Shown: one piece after another, positions 30,920 through 40,269 of the stretch
Layout: every line of letters begins with the position of its first letter
How positions within the stretch are numbered: position 1 is the stretch's first letter
Origin: Trichomonas vaginalis G3
Lineage: Eukaryota > Parabasalia > Trichomonadida > Trichomonadidae
Length of the DNA stretch: 64,000 nt
Direction of reading: 5' to 3'
NCBI RefSeq assembly: GCF_026262505.1
Contig: NC_067206.1
Span: 11,923,507 to 11,987,506 of the forward strand
Program-made: the position numbers and the translations under genes
The notes under the pieces: generated by a model
Seen by the model: only the letters and a program-made list of their open reading frames with translations
The model's database searches: none
Told to the model about the DNA's origin: nothing

Positions 30920-32731
30920 ATGATACAGAGATTTTTCGCAGGTATTCCCATTGGTTTCTTTTCATTTTCTTGGTTAACATTTATTTTTTCATATAAATCA
31001 CCATTATGCCTTCAAGTGGCACTACCAGGATTGATTATAATGCTAGCACTATCGATAATTTTTACAAAAATTTCATCAAAGAAAAAATTACAAGTATATA
31101 TAAAATTTACTCGCCTAGAAATCTTAACATTAGCCGGATTTTCACTATTTTTCTTACATCTGATGTATTATTCCATGCTTAAAAACGGTAATCTCTCAAA
31201 AGGAGCTGGATATGGAGATTTACCTTTTCACCTTAATATTATCTCAGGATTTACAAATGGATGCAACCACATACGAAATTCTTTCTTTATTATTAATACA
31301 GTTTTCTATTCAGGGGAGAAATTAGCTTATCCTTACATGACAAATTATTTTTCAGCTGTTTTAATGGCTACAGGCAATGCAACATTCCGAGGTGCGCTAT
31401 TTATACCTTCTTTTATGATGAGTCTTTCTTTACTTTTCGGAATGTATTATCTCGGTATTTTATTTCACAAAGATCGTTTTGCATGCTTGATTGCGATATT
31501 TATGTTCTTAAATCTCGGCGGTCTTGGTTTTTTACGCTTAGCAGATCCCACATTTATAGAAGGAGATTTAATTCACGACTGGGGCAATGAACACTATGAA
31601 TATTGGTTCCATCCCATTATGCATATCCTTGTTCCTCAGCGTGCGTCGCTCTGGTCCATGCCATTATGCTATTGGTGCCTAATTATTTTGATCAAAGGCA
31701 TAAAAGTGATGAAATGGCAATATTTCTTGATTGCTGCACTATATGTTGCCATAACACCACTTGTTCAAGTCCATTCATACGTAGCTCTTGCTCAATGGTC
31801 GATTGTTTATGCCGCATTAAATTTTCCATGGAAAAACAAGTCGAAAATGCTTTCCCATGTATTTGTTTGGTCGATATTCGGCATTGTAGCCAATGTACTA
31901 TGCGTTCCTCAGTTCGCACCATATCTAAAGCGACTTACCGTTAAAGAATCAGATGGCGGCAGCGGTTTTCTTGTTTTAGATCCGATTTGGAACTCATACA
32001 ATCGCAAAAGGGAGTGGAGCCTGGCCATAAAACTATGGTGGCGTGGTCTAGGACTGTTTGCTTTTGTTTCTTTGATAAGTTGTTGGTCAGTTTTGTCAAA
32101 AGAACAAAAAATCGATTATATTCCATCGATTGTTGTTTTTCTTTTGACAAACATCATAAGGTATCAACCTTGGGAACTAGATAACACTAAAGTTTTCTAC
32201 GCAGCATGGATTCCTTTCGCTATACATTGCTATGGATTATTCATGGCAAAATTGCTTAGACACAAAACGTGGAGAGTCGTAGGTGTAATTATCCTTTTCT
32301 TCTCTTGTTTGTCTGCAATTAGATTATACGTGTTAGAAATGTCAACTTCAACTCCCATGTTCGAAGATGACGCTGTTGAATTTGGCAAATGGGTGTCGGA
32401 AAATACCCCAATAGATGCAATTTGGCTGACGGACCAATGGCACAGCAATCCTGTCCTGACAATGGCTGGAAGACAGAGCTACATGGGATACGGAGGATGG
32501 CTGTTGTCACATGGACTGGATTATTTCGGAAGAGATAGAGATTCTAATTATATGATGGAACATCCGGAAGATTCGGACTTTTTCATCAAAAGAAATATAA
32601 CTTATGCAGTTTCTTATCAGAAAGCATTTAAAAATTGGGCAAATATTACTTCTGATAACGGATGGGTTAAAATTTATGAATATCAAAGGTTTGAATGTTG
32701 GAAATATATACCAAATTCAACACAAATATAA
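30920..32731 (+). CDS. Multi-pass membrane protein, GT-C glycosyltransferase-like
   Basis: The protein has about ten or more hydrophobic helices and a C-terminal soluble part (residues 500-600) with WLTDQWHSNPVLTMAGRQSY and GGWLLSHGLDYFGRD. The first loop carries GAGYGDLPFHLN, an acidic motif placed after the early helices as in GT-C enzymes, which use lipid-linked sugars. The later QRASLWSMPL and HSYVALAQW segments resemble bacterial-type membrane glycosyltransferases. A role in glycan assembly in the ER or at the surface is inferred. Translation is open from 30836, and bases 30839-30919 encode a good membrane helix. No ATG precedes it in frame before a stop at 30833, so the first usable ATG is 30920. 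Either translation starts there or the original start has been lost. Confidence 0.65.
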   Translation: MIQRFFAGIPIGFFSFSWLTFIFSYKSPLCLQVALPGLIIMLALSIIFTKISSKKKLQVYIKFTRLEILTLAGFSLFFLHLMYYSMLKNGNLSKGAGYGDLPFHLNIISGFTNGCNHIRNSFFIINTVFYSGEKLAYPYMTNYFSAVLMATGNATFRGALFIPSFMMSLSLLFGMYYLGILFHKDRFACLIAIFMFLNLGGLGFLRLADPTFIEGDLIHDWGNEHYEYWFHPIMHILVPQRASLWSMPLCYWCLIILIKGIKVMKWQYFLIAALYVAITPLVQVHSYVALAQWSIVYAALNFPWKNKSKMLSHVFVWSIFGIVANVLCVPQFAPYLKRLTVKESDGGSGFLVLDPIWNSYNRKREWSLAIKLWWRGLGLFAFVSLISCWSVLSKEQKIDYIPSIVVFLLTNIIRYQPWELDNTKVFYAAWIPFAIHCYGLFMAKLLRHKTWRVVGVIILFFSCLSAIRLYVLEMSTSTPMFEDDAVEFGKWVSENTPIDAIWLTDQWHSNPVLTMAGRQSYMGYGGWLLSHGLDYFGRDRDSNYMMEHPEDSDFFIKRNITYAVSYQKAFKNWANITSDNGWVKIYEYQRFECWKYIPNSTQI

Positions 32732-33167
32732 TGTTTTGTATGTAAATATATAATATGTATGTAATTCTTTTAAATTGTGTACTATTTAATCAAATGAGAG
32801 AGTATTTTTTGATTATTTGATAAATTTTAATTTTAATTCATTGTGTAATGTTGGTTAAATAGATCAACTTCTCAAATACAAAAATAATCTTCAGCTCATC
32901 CAATAGAGATCTCAGCTGGATCTATGGGCCAGCAGTGGAACCATACGTTTTCTCTCCATATTGTATAAAAAGCAAAACTTGTATTACATTCAACCTTTAG
33001 TGAAAAAGTGTACGTTTAAATTTTTTTCCATATGTAAATTGAGAAACACCCCTTTTTTCATGTGATGTCACTTTTTTCGAAAATCTAAGTAATCTTTTGA
33101 AGATCTTATAGTCTTGTCTTTCCTTATCTACAATAAAAAATAAGAATTTTAAACTGCCGTTAAAAAT
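32732..33167. other. Intergenic region
   Basis: AT-rich, with an AAAAAAGTGACATC motif on the minus strand near 33065 (plus-strand TGTCACTTTTTT) about 95 bases before the next gene. No gene is supported. Confidence 0.4.
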
Positions 33168-34856
33168 ATGAGTAACAATTCCGAGATTGATCACTCTTCC
33201 CTCGTTGATGAGGCATCGGAAATGATGAAAGAAAAGGGTTATCCAAATCATTTTCAAGCAGACTTTATTAAACGCATCGCAGAAGAAGTCAAAGGATCTA
33301 ACAAAGAAGAATTCAAGTATTACAAGCCAAATTTCATGCAATTAAAAGGAAATGAAGCTTTTAAGATTGCTTTCAAAGTTGTGAGTGATTTTCTTGAAGC
33401 TAATCAATGCAAATTGACTCAAGATGTCATGGAACTCGAACAAAATGGAATTGTTCAGCCAGAATACAAGGACTATGAAAATAGTCCTGATGCAGATGCA
33501 TATTTGAGTGAACTTATTCAAACATATGCATATGATCCAGATCCAATTGAAGAGAGAGTTCAATATTTCTACGAAAATGCTGGAATTGATCAAATACTTG
33601 AAAACGAACAGAATACATCACAAGCGGAAGAAAAGCCAAAATCCGTTAATACACAACAAGAGCAGAAACCAAAGCAAGATGATAAAAAGTCTGGCTTTGA
33701 GCTCAACGTCAAAGTTGGCAATGTTGGTGCCAAGCTTACTCTCGGAGGAAACAAAGATAACCAGAATGAAGTCAAAGTTGGATTAACAAATGACAAGCCA
33801 CAACCAGCTAAGCCAGCACCAGCTCCAGCTAAGCCAGCCCCTGCTCCAGTTCAACCAGCAAAGAATGAAGAAAATGATGATATGGAAGATATTGAATTCG
33901 AGGAGGAAGAAGAGAAGCCAGTTGCTGCCAAAGCAGAGGAATCTGGAAGCAGTGATGTTAATTTTGAAGTCGATTTAGATGATGAAGATGAAGAAGAGAA
34001 GCCAAAACCAGCACCAGCACCAGCCAAACCAGCTCCAATTCAACCAGCACCTCAACAAGCAGAAAAAGACTTTGATTTCGAAGTCGATTTAGATGATGAA
34101 GAGGAAGAAGAAAAACCGAAACCAGCACCAGTCCAGGCTAAACTAGCTCCAGCACAAGTCAAACCAGCTCCAATCCAGAAGCAAGAAGAGGAAGAAGAAG
34201 ACGATGAATTTGACATCGATATTGAAGATGATGAAGATAAGGAAGAAAAGCCAAAGACAGCACCAGTCCAGGCCAAGCCAGCACCAGTTCAACAGAAGCA
34301 GGATGAAGTTGACGATGACGAATTCGAGTTCAATATTGAAGATGACGAGGAGGAAGAGGAGAAGCCAAAGCCAGCACCAGCTGCAGCAGCTCCAAAGTCA
34401 ACACCAATACAGCCAGCACAAAAGAAGGAAGAAAGTAATGAATTTGATATTGATTTAAGTGAGGATGAAGAAGAAAAGCCAGTTGCTGCACAACAGAAGC
34501 CAAAGCCTGCACATCAAGTTGAAGAAAACAATGGCTTTGACGTAGATGTTGATGAGGATGACCAGCCACTTAAAACAAGCCACAATAACTCTACGAATGA
34601 AGAAGAAGATGGAAATGAGTTCGATATTGATTTTGAAGATGATGATGACGATAATAACGGAATTGGAGGTGGTTTCATGATTACTCAGCAGAAGGCTCAA
34701 GCGCATAACACATCAGAAGTAGAAGATATGGACATTCAAATTGATGAAGATAATGATGCAAGAGGTTTAGATTCACCAACAGGAAGAGATGATGACTTAT
34801 CTTACAGATTCGATGACGATGATGACGAAGAAGAAGACGATGATCCATTCCATTAA
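33168..34856 (+). CDS. Acidic Pro/Ala-repeat protein with a possible LisH-like head
   Basis: The 562-residue protein has a folded N-terminal 150 residues and a long low-complexity tail. The head contains FKIAFKVVSDFLEANQCKLT, which resembles a LisH dimerisation motif as found in centrosomal and basal-body proteins of the FOP/OFD1 kind. This match is tentative. The tail alternates proline/alanine segments (KPAPAPAKPAPAPVQ) with acidic blocks that repeat a core of FDIDIEDDE or FEVDLDDEE, six to eight times. It ends DDDDDEEEDDDPFH. Such tails bind basic proteins or act as spacers. The frame is unbroken and codon use is protein-like. Confidence 0.75.
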   Translation: MSNNSEIDHSSLVDEASEMMKEKGYPNHFQADFIKRIAEEVKGSNKEEFKYYKPNFMQLKGNEAFKIAFKVVSDFLEANQCKLTQDVMELEQNGIVQPEYKDYENSPDADAYLSELIQTYAYDPDPIEERVQYFYENAGIDQILENEQNTSQAEEKPKSVNTQQEQKPKQDDKKSGFELNVKVGNVGAKLTLGGNKDNQNEVKVGLTNDKPQPAKPAPAPAKPAPAPVQPAKNEENDDMEDIEFEEEEEKPVAAKAEESGSSDVNFEVDLDDEDEEEKPKPAPAPAKPAPIQPAPQQAEKDFDFEVDLDDEEEEEKPKPAPVQAKLAPAQVKPAPIQKQEEEEEDDEFDIDIEDDEDKEEKPKTAPVQAKPAPVQQKQDEVDDDEFEFNIEDDEEEEEKPKPAPAAAAPKSTPIQPAQKKEESNEFDIDLSEDEEEKPVAAQQKPKPAHQVEENNGFDVDVDEDDQPLKTSHNNSTNEEEDGNEFDIDFEDDDDDNNGIGGGFMITQQKAQAHNTSEVEDMDIQIDEDNDARGLDSPTGRDDDLSYRFDDDDDEEEDDDPFH

Positions 34857-35492
34857 GGCTTTTTTTTAACTATGAAAGAATAAAATTGATTTTTTTGAAG
34901 TTATTTTAAATTTGGTTCGGATGTTTTATAAACTATCGAACTTCTTATAAATAAAAAAATAGATTCAAAGTAACAGAACTTCAAAAAGCAGTATTAATTA
35001 ATTCTAATGAAGCAATCACATGCAAAAATGATGTAAATAGATCCATTTATTTGTGGTTTTATGGTGAAAGAGTAGACTTGGAGTATATTTGCTCTCCTTG
35101 CCCCATACAAATTAAAGTAACTTACGATTTTTTTTCCTAAATATAATAAACTGCGAGACAAAAGTCGAGGATAGGTCGATCTTTTGCAACGCAGTTTACA
35201 CATAAGGATGTCGGAACTGCCAAAAACGCAAATTTTGTTCATCACCAATTGCCAAGCTTGGCAATTCTTGGATATGTGAAATTTTGAAAAAAAAATAGTA
35301 AATTTTGCATTATTTTAGTCTAAAAGAAGCAAGATATATATTTTTGAAATAAAATGGTGGCATTATTGATGACTTTTAGAAATTTGATATTTGAAATTGA
35401 ATCATTTGATATTTTTGTCGAAGGTTTTATGTTTTTTGTAATGTTGTGCATTAGGTTATAATAAAACTAGAGATACTCAATGTAAACTCTTT
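34857..35492. other. Intergenic region with a perfect 20-bp palindrome
   Basis: Bases 35247-35266 read AATTGCCAAGCTTGGCAATT, identical to their own complement, with CCAA and TTGG further out. The rest is AT-rich and without a gene. Confidence 0.7.
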
Positions 35493-36430
35493 TTAAAATA
35501 ACCTGCAATTGCCTTTTTCATTGATATTTGCACCATGTGAAATAAGAACTTCGGCTGTTTCTTTATTATTTTCACGTTTTGCATAATGAAGAGCGGTTTT
35601 TTCCCTCATATCTTTTTCATTGATATTTGCACCATGTGAAATAAGAAGTTCGGCTGTTTCTTTACTTTGTCCGCGTGCGGCATAATAAAGAATGGACTTT
35701 CCATTATCATCTTTTTCATTGATATTTGCACCATGTGAAATAAGAAATTCAACTATTTCTTTACAATTATTTTCTGCTGCTTTATGAAGAGCGGTTGCTC
35801 CCATAGTATCTTTTTCATTGATTTTTGCACCATGTGAAACAAGGAATTCAACTATTTCTTTATAATTATTTTCTGCTGCAAAATGAAGAGCTGTTTCCCC
35901 ATAATAGTTTGTTCGTTAGTAATAACTTGAAACAATCAACAGCTCCATGATAACAACATAATTCAAGTAATGAAAAATCACAATTATATGGATATAAACT
36001 GCTTAAAATTAATTGATCTTTATCAAATCCTTCTCTTTCCGTAAAAGAGATGAATCTTTCTAGGTCATTATACATAATTGCATTGTAAATGCAGGTTTAT
36101 GAAAACAAGTACTGTCTATTGAAGATGAAGATAAGGAGAAAAGTTTGAAGTATAATTTGATATCTTTCTGCTCAACAACACCTATTGACACTCTGCTCTC
36201 TCCTACAATTGTAGAAGACTTTTGTATTTTAATCAAATAAATTTTAAAAATTTCTTTGCTGAGAGATAATAAATTAAGTAAAAAAATAAAACATTTTATT
36301 GATAAAACAAGAATGATACCATAGCCCATCCTGGGTTATTATTTGATCTTTGCATTAAATCTTCTGCGATTTCTTTAGTCACAACGAGTTCTCTTAATCT
36401 CTGAGTGAAATCTTCAACTTCTTTCTGAGA
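35493..36430 (-). pseudogene. Ankyrin-repeat protein gene, decayed and cut by the Polinton
   Basis: The minus strand carries four to five ankyrin repeats of the trichomonad type (KETAEVLISHGANINEKD) ending at a stop at 35493. In front of them is the helical N-terminal domain that accompanies them (VEDFTQRLRELVVTKEIA, LELCCYHGAVDCFKLLLTN). The coding sequence changes frame at about 35.9, 36.07 and 36.3 kb, so the host gene is not functional as it stands. Its upstream end meets the target duplication of the Polinton at 36431. Across the element, beyond 62181, no start codon in the matching frame is evident. The gene was probably already decayed or being read near its 5' end when the element landed. 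Ankyrin proteins of this family are highly multiplied in trichomonads. Confidence 0.85.
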
Positions 36431-36436
36431 ATAGTC
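36431..36436. repeat. Polinton target-site duplication, left (AGTCAA)
   Basis: AGTCAA directly precedes the terminal repeat, and the same six bases follow the right end at 62176-62181. A 6-bp duplication is the standard for Polintons. Confidence 0.9.
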
Positions 36437-36848
36437 AAAGTAGTAGGATATGAAGGGTTGTGTGACTTTTTTTGTTACATCTATATATAGACGATGCATT
36501 AAAATATATTTATTTATAAATCATTAAAAAATTAACATTAATTTTAAAATAATTTATTTTTTTATCTTTTATAAAAGAAGCTATATATAGATGATGTCAG
36601 ATATTCCGCGATTAATTAAACATTGTTTAAATCCTGAATGGAATCAATGGAGTCATAATCAAAGACCTCATAAACGAGTAAAAGAAATTAGAAATAATTA
36701 TTTTCATGAATGAAAGATTCACTACCATAATGAAATAAAAAATAAAAATTTTTAAAGTTTATTTTTTAAAAATTCATGTCTTACGAAAAATTAAAACTTA
36801 GTTATGTTTATTATTTTATTTTTTTTTTATTTTGTATGAAATGAGCGT
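36437..36848 (+). repeat. Polinton left terminal inverted repeat
   Basis: The arm matches the right end at 61361-62175 in inverted orientation, from the tip through to the shared start region TTTTGTATGAAATGAG of the first gene on each side. The left arm is about half the length of the right one, holding a shorter version of the terminal gene. Beginning with AG is typical of Polinton tips. Confidence 0.88.
36593..36715 (+). pseudogene. Short relative of the terminal-repeat gene in the left arm
   Basis: Starts MMSDIPRLIKHCLNPEW and ends EIRNNYFHE like the gene at 61433-62023 but is only 40 residues long. It exists because the terminal repeats are inverted copies. It is probably not a working gene. 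Confidence 0.7.
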
Positions 36849-37947
36849 CAAAACTAACAACGTTAAAAAATTAGGATTCACAAACGAGGAAATAAAGGAT
36901 ATATTAGAGGAGGTGGGTTATGAAGTTGATAAATATTATTTAAGAAATTGTAAAAAAGTCGCGGAGTTATTAAATGATTTAAATTATGATGGAAAAATGA
37001 ATAAAGATGATGTTATAAATTTCTTATATCCCACATCTGAAGAAGAAAAACCTAAAGAACCTGATGTTTTCCCTGAATATTATGAAGAACGGATTAAAGA
37101 TGATGAATACAATGAAATTGAAAGACTGAAAAAAATAAGAGATGAAATAGATGAAAGAATTAAGGAATTAAGAGAAGTTGAAAAATATAATGAAAATGAA
37201 GTAGAGGGTTTAATGAATATCCCAGCTTCAGAATCAGAAGTTCAGAAATCTCATGAAGAAAGATATAAAAATTATGTCTCAGAATCAACACAAAATTTAT
37301 TAGATGGTGAAATAGACGAAACACTTTCAGAAGAAGGTACTAAATTTATTCGTAAACATAAGTTACAATTTATTGATAATGAAGAATACCCCTGTATCCT
37401 ACTTTCACCACCTTTAGATTCCGAAAAATTCAAAAAAGCTCTTAAAAACGTGACATATGCAACTAATACGATTAAGAAAGAAGATCATGATATTTACACA
37501 AATTATTATTTAAATAAATGCACAGGTGTTGATAAAGTTTTTGATTTATTAGATAAAATATCAAAAGAAACCATTGGAACCTATAAAATTTTGTGTGATT
37601 GTGGTTTCATTATTGAAGATACCAATAATGTTTCATATGAAAGAACAGCACCGAAGGAAGACGAAGTGGAAAGGTCTATACCATTCGTTATTAAGAATAT
37701 AAAAGATATGAAAACGTATAAGCATTATATTTATTCATTTATTTCAGAAAAAATGGAAGCAACCCATAAAACATCTTCTCATCATTTTATAGCTATTCAT
37801 ACATTCCTTTTCAAAGTTGTGAAATTAAATAAGACAGGAATTAGATTTAATGTATCAGGGTACGCATTTTTGAGTAAATTAAAATGTATTCGTCACGTCG
37901 CAGATGATAAAAATTTATGTGTTCTTAATTCATTTTATGGGCTTTAA
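36841..37947 (+). CDS. Polinton protein of unknown function
   Basis: A frame of 368 codons from the ATG at 36841 (MSVKTNNVKKLGFTNEEIKD). The N-terminal 70 residues are helical and acidic, residues 85-125 look like a coiled coil (YNEIERLKKIRDEIDERIKE), and the C-terminal half has no recognised fold. Its stop codon lies inside the TTAA target of the transposon that begins at 37948. The guest therefore landed exactly at the gene's end. Left-terminal position, just inside the inverted repeat, is shared with other trichomonad Polintons as far as I know, but I cannot name the protein. Confidence 0.6.
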   Translation: MSVKTNNVKKLGFTNEEIKDILEEVGYEVDKYYLRNCKKVAELLNDLNYDGKMNKDDVINFLYPTSEEEKPKEPDVFPEYYEERIKDDEYNEIERLKKIRDEIDERIKELREVEKYNENEVEGLMNIPASESEVQKSHEERYKNYVSESTQNLLDGEIDETLSEEGTKFIRKHKLQFIDNEEYPCILLSPPLDSEKFKKALKNVTYATNTIKKEDHDIYTNYYLNKCTGVDKVFDLLDKISKETIGTYKILCDCGFIIEDTNNVSYERTAPKEDEVERSIPFVIKNIKDMKTYKHYIYSFISEKMEATHKTSSHHFIAIHTFLFKVVKLNKTGIRFNVSGYAFLSKLKCIRHVADDKNLCVLNSFYGL

Positions 37948-40216
37948 GGATACCCTTACGTGTCAGATTTTTTGCGCATACGAAGAAGTCATGCTAGACA
38001 TGAGCTATAAACCTGAAATTTTAGCAACATATTTAAAACTTTTTAAACTACAATACACTTTAATATTCAAGAACAAAAATATTCTTTTTAGAAATTACAT
38101 AATTATTTTATGTGAAATCTATATAAAAACATATTTTGCGAGCGTAACTTTTTTCTTTATAAGCACCTTATATGACTGATAAACTGTGAAGGCACATAAT
38201 TGTTAATTCATAGAGTTGATATGTTTCCAAAATTGAGAGGAAATTTGAAAATTGAATACCCTTTCAATTCAATTTTCAAAAGATATCAGCTCCTTCAATA
38301 ATTGAAGGACGATTTTGATCATTTGCTCTTAAAACAAGTATGCCATGGAGAAAAAAGTTACGCTCGCAAATCTGAAATATAACTATCATATAAAAAAATT
38401 AAATTTCTAATTTTTTACTCTATAGATATTATTGGCCACTTGTGTAATGCATAAAAGTTTATGTCATATGCATACATTTGGAAGTATGGGAGACGAGGGA
38501 AATTACTTCTATGAGGCACTAGGATTTTTAAAAATTTCTCTATCGGACTCACCATTCAATTTCTCGAAAATTAAAAAAAATCAATAATAGCTAAAATGTA
38601 TTATGCATAACAAATTTTAATGTTACATGGTATTTTTTGAACTTCATGACATGAATTTTCTTTATATTATTTTTTTTGGATTTTCTATGATTTATGCGAT
38701 AGGCTGGAACAACATTGTAAGTGCAATGATATCATTTATAGAGAAATCTAAAACTTCAGCATTCAGACTCGCAACCACAAAAATATTCATTTGCTAAGTA
38801 AGTAAAGTTGATTAAGTTCGACACTTAGCTTTTATACGTAAAACCAAGTGTGTATTGTTATTTCTTGTTAAATTATTGAGAAAAAAATAAATTGTAAGAG
38901 AAACGATACTGATTATTGAAATAATATTGAGGGTAGCTGCAGATTTCTTCATTAACATGCCGGAAATTTGTTAATCTTGGTTTTCTATCATAAAATCTGT
39001 CGAAGAATCTAAAAACGGAGATATGAAATAGAGATCATGTAAATCTAGAGTATCCTGTCAGAAAAATAGACTAAGCATGTAACCCTTTTTTGGTCATAAA
39101 CACTTTTACCACTTAGTCATACAGATGATCATTAAATTTAAACGAGCACTTTTTGTCAGAATTTATTCTTTTACAAAGACAGAAGATTTTAGTATTATTT
39201 AATATTAGTGCTGTAGCAAAATTCAAAAAACGGTGAAAATTCAGTGAATTTGTGAATTCACATTTTTTTTCGACATTTTTCTTGATATATCCATGCACAT
39301 TAAGAACACAGCTTTGATACGCTTTAAAAAAGCATATTTCATATGAAATTGTTAAAGAAATAAACAATTTATATAAAAATTGCACTTATGGGCAGTTTAG
39401 ATATATAATTTATATATAACATATATACAAATCCATAGACAAAGTGCAATAACTACAATGTTGTAGAAAATTACAGCAGAAATACTGACTTTTTGAAGGA
39501 TAATAAGAATTCTTCTAAATGTTGTATTTTTATAATTTGATTGATTTTTTTACTATTTCATTAATCTTTTATGAATAATAATTATTTTTAATATATGTGC
39601 TATTAAAATTTCAAATTTTGACTAATATATCTAAGTTATCTGAACGAAACATTTAGAAAATATCATACTTACATTGAAATAGCAAGTAGAGCATATTAAT
39701 AGCAAGTTTCTTGGCTTTATATCTATCATCTATTGTTGTTTGATCAAACAAAATTCACTCTATTATATGGTGTCAATTAATTAAAACAATTTTTAATAGT
39801 TATTTATTTAGTGCGAATAAGTGCAAACTCATAAATGAATAACTTAATAGTAGAAATGAATTATCTGATATAAATCTCACATTTTGTCCATCAGAAATAC
39901 TTTAATTGCATACGCATAACTATTAGTAATACGTCTGGAGTGTCAATTAATAACAATCCCACAACAAGTAAAATTCAGATTTTTATTAAACTTATTTTTT
40001 CCTAAAAGTTTTCTCAAATTACTATATATACATATGTGGATAAAATAATAGTAATATTGTAAAAAATTAGATATTTTTTTTATTTGAGAACCTCTCAAAA
40101 GTTCATTCAATTTATCAATTGTTTCAGTTTGATGTATATTCATTTCTGGAGCCTAAAACTTTAGCAATCATGACAATATCATATTCTCTTTCTAACTACG
40201 CAATGTAAGGGTATCC
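37948..40216. mobile_element. 2.27 kb TTAA-flanked non-autonomous DNA transposon inside the Polinton
   Basis: The ends are perfect 12-bp inverted repeats, GGATACCCTTAC (37948-37959) and GTAAGGGTATCC (40205-40216), flanked on both sides by TTAA (37944-37947 and 40217-40220). A TTAA target is the hallmark of piggyBac-type elements. No transposase or long coding frame is present, so it is non-autonomous. It carries a smaller MITE at 38135-38370. An alternative reading, TA target with a 13-bp repeat starting A, is possible but less neat. Confidence 0.75.
38135..38370. mobile_element. 236-bp MITE nested in the TTAA element
   Basis: Perfect 21-bp inverted repeats end the element: it starts TTTGCGAGCGTAACTTTTTT and finishes with the complement GTTACGCTCGCAAA. 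The centre is also self-complementary (TTGAAAATTGAA with TTCAATTTTCAA, and TTGATAT with ATATCAG near it), so the whole unit can fold into one hairpin. No target duplication is clear. Confidence 0.75.
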
Positions 40217-40269
40217 TTAAAAAATAAATTTTATTTTTATTTATTTTTTAATTTTTTATTCTTACATAA

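Noticed and set aside
31603-32510. Alternative frames within the GT-C-like gene
   Set aside because: All lie inside the long plus-strand frame, which has consistent membrane helices and codon use.
36296-36499. A protein starting MHRLYIDVTKKVTQPFISYY
   Set aside because: It begins inside the Polinton tip and runs into the decayed ankyrin gene. It is a junction artefact, not an original gene.
39113-39385. A 90-codon minus-strand frame inside the TTAA element as a transposase remnant
   Set aside because: No transposase motif, AT-driven composition, and no similarity to piggyBac signatures that I can see.
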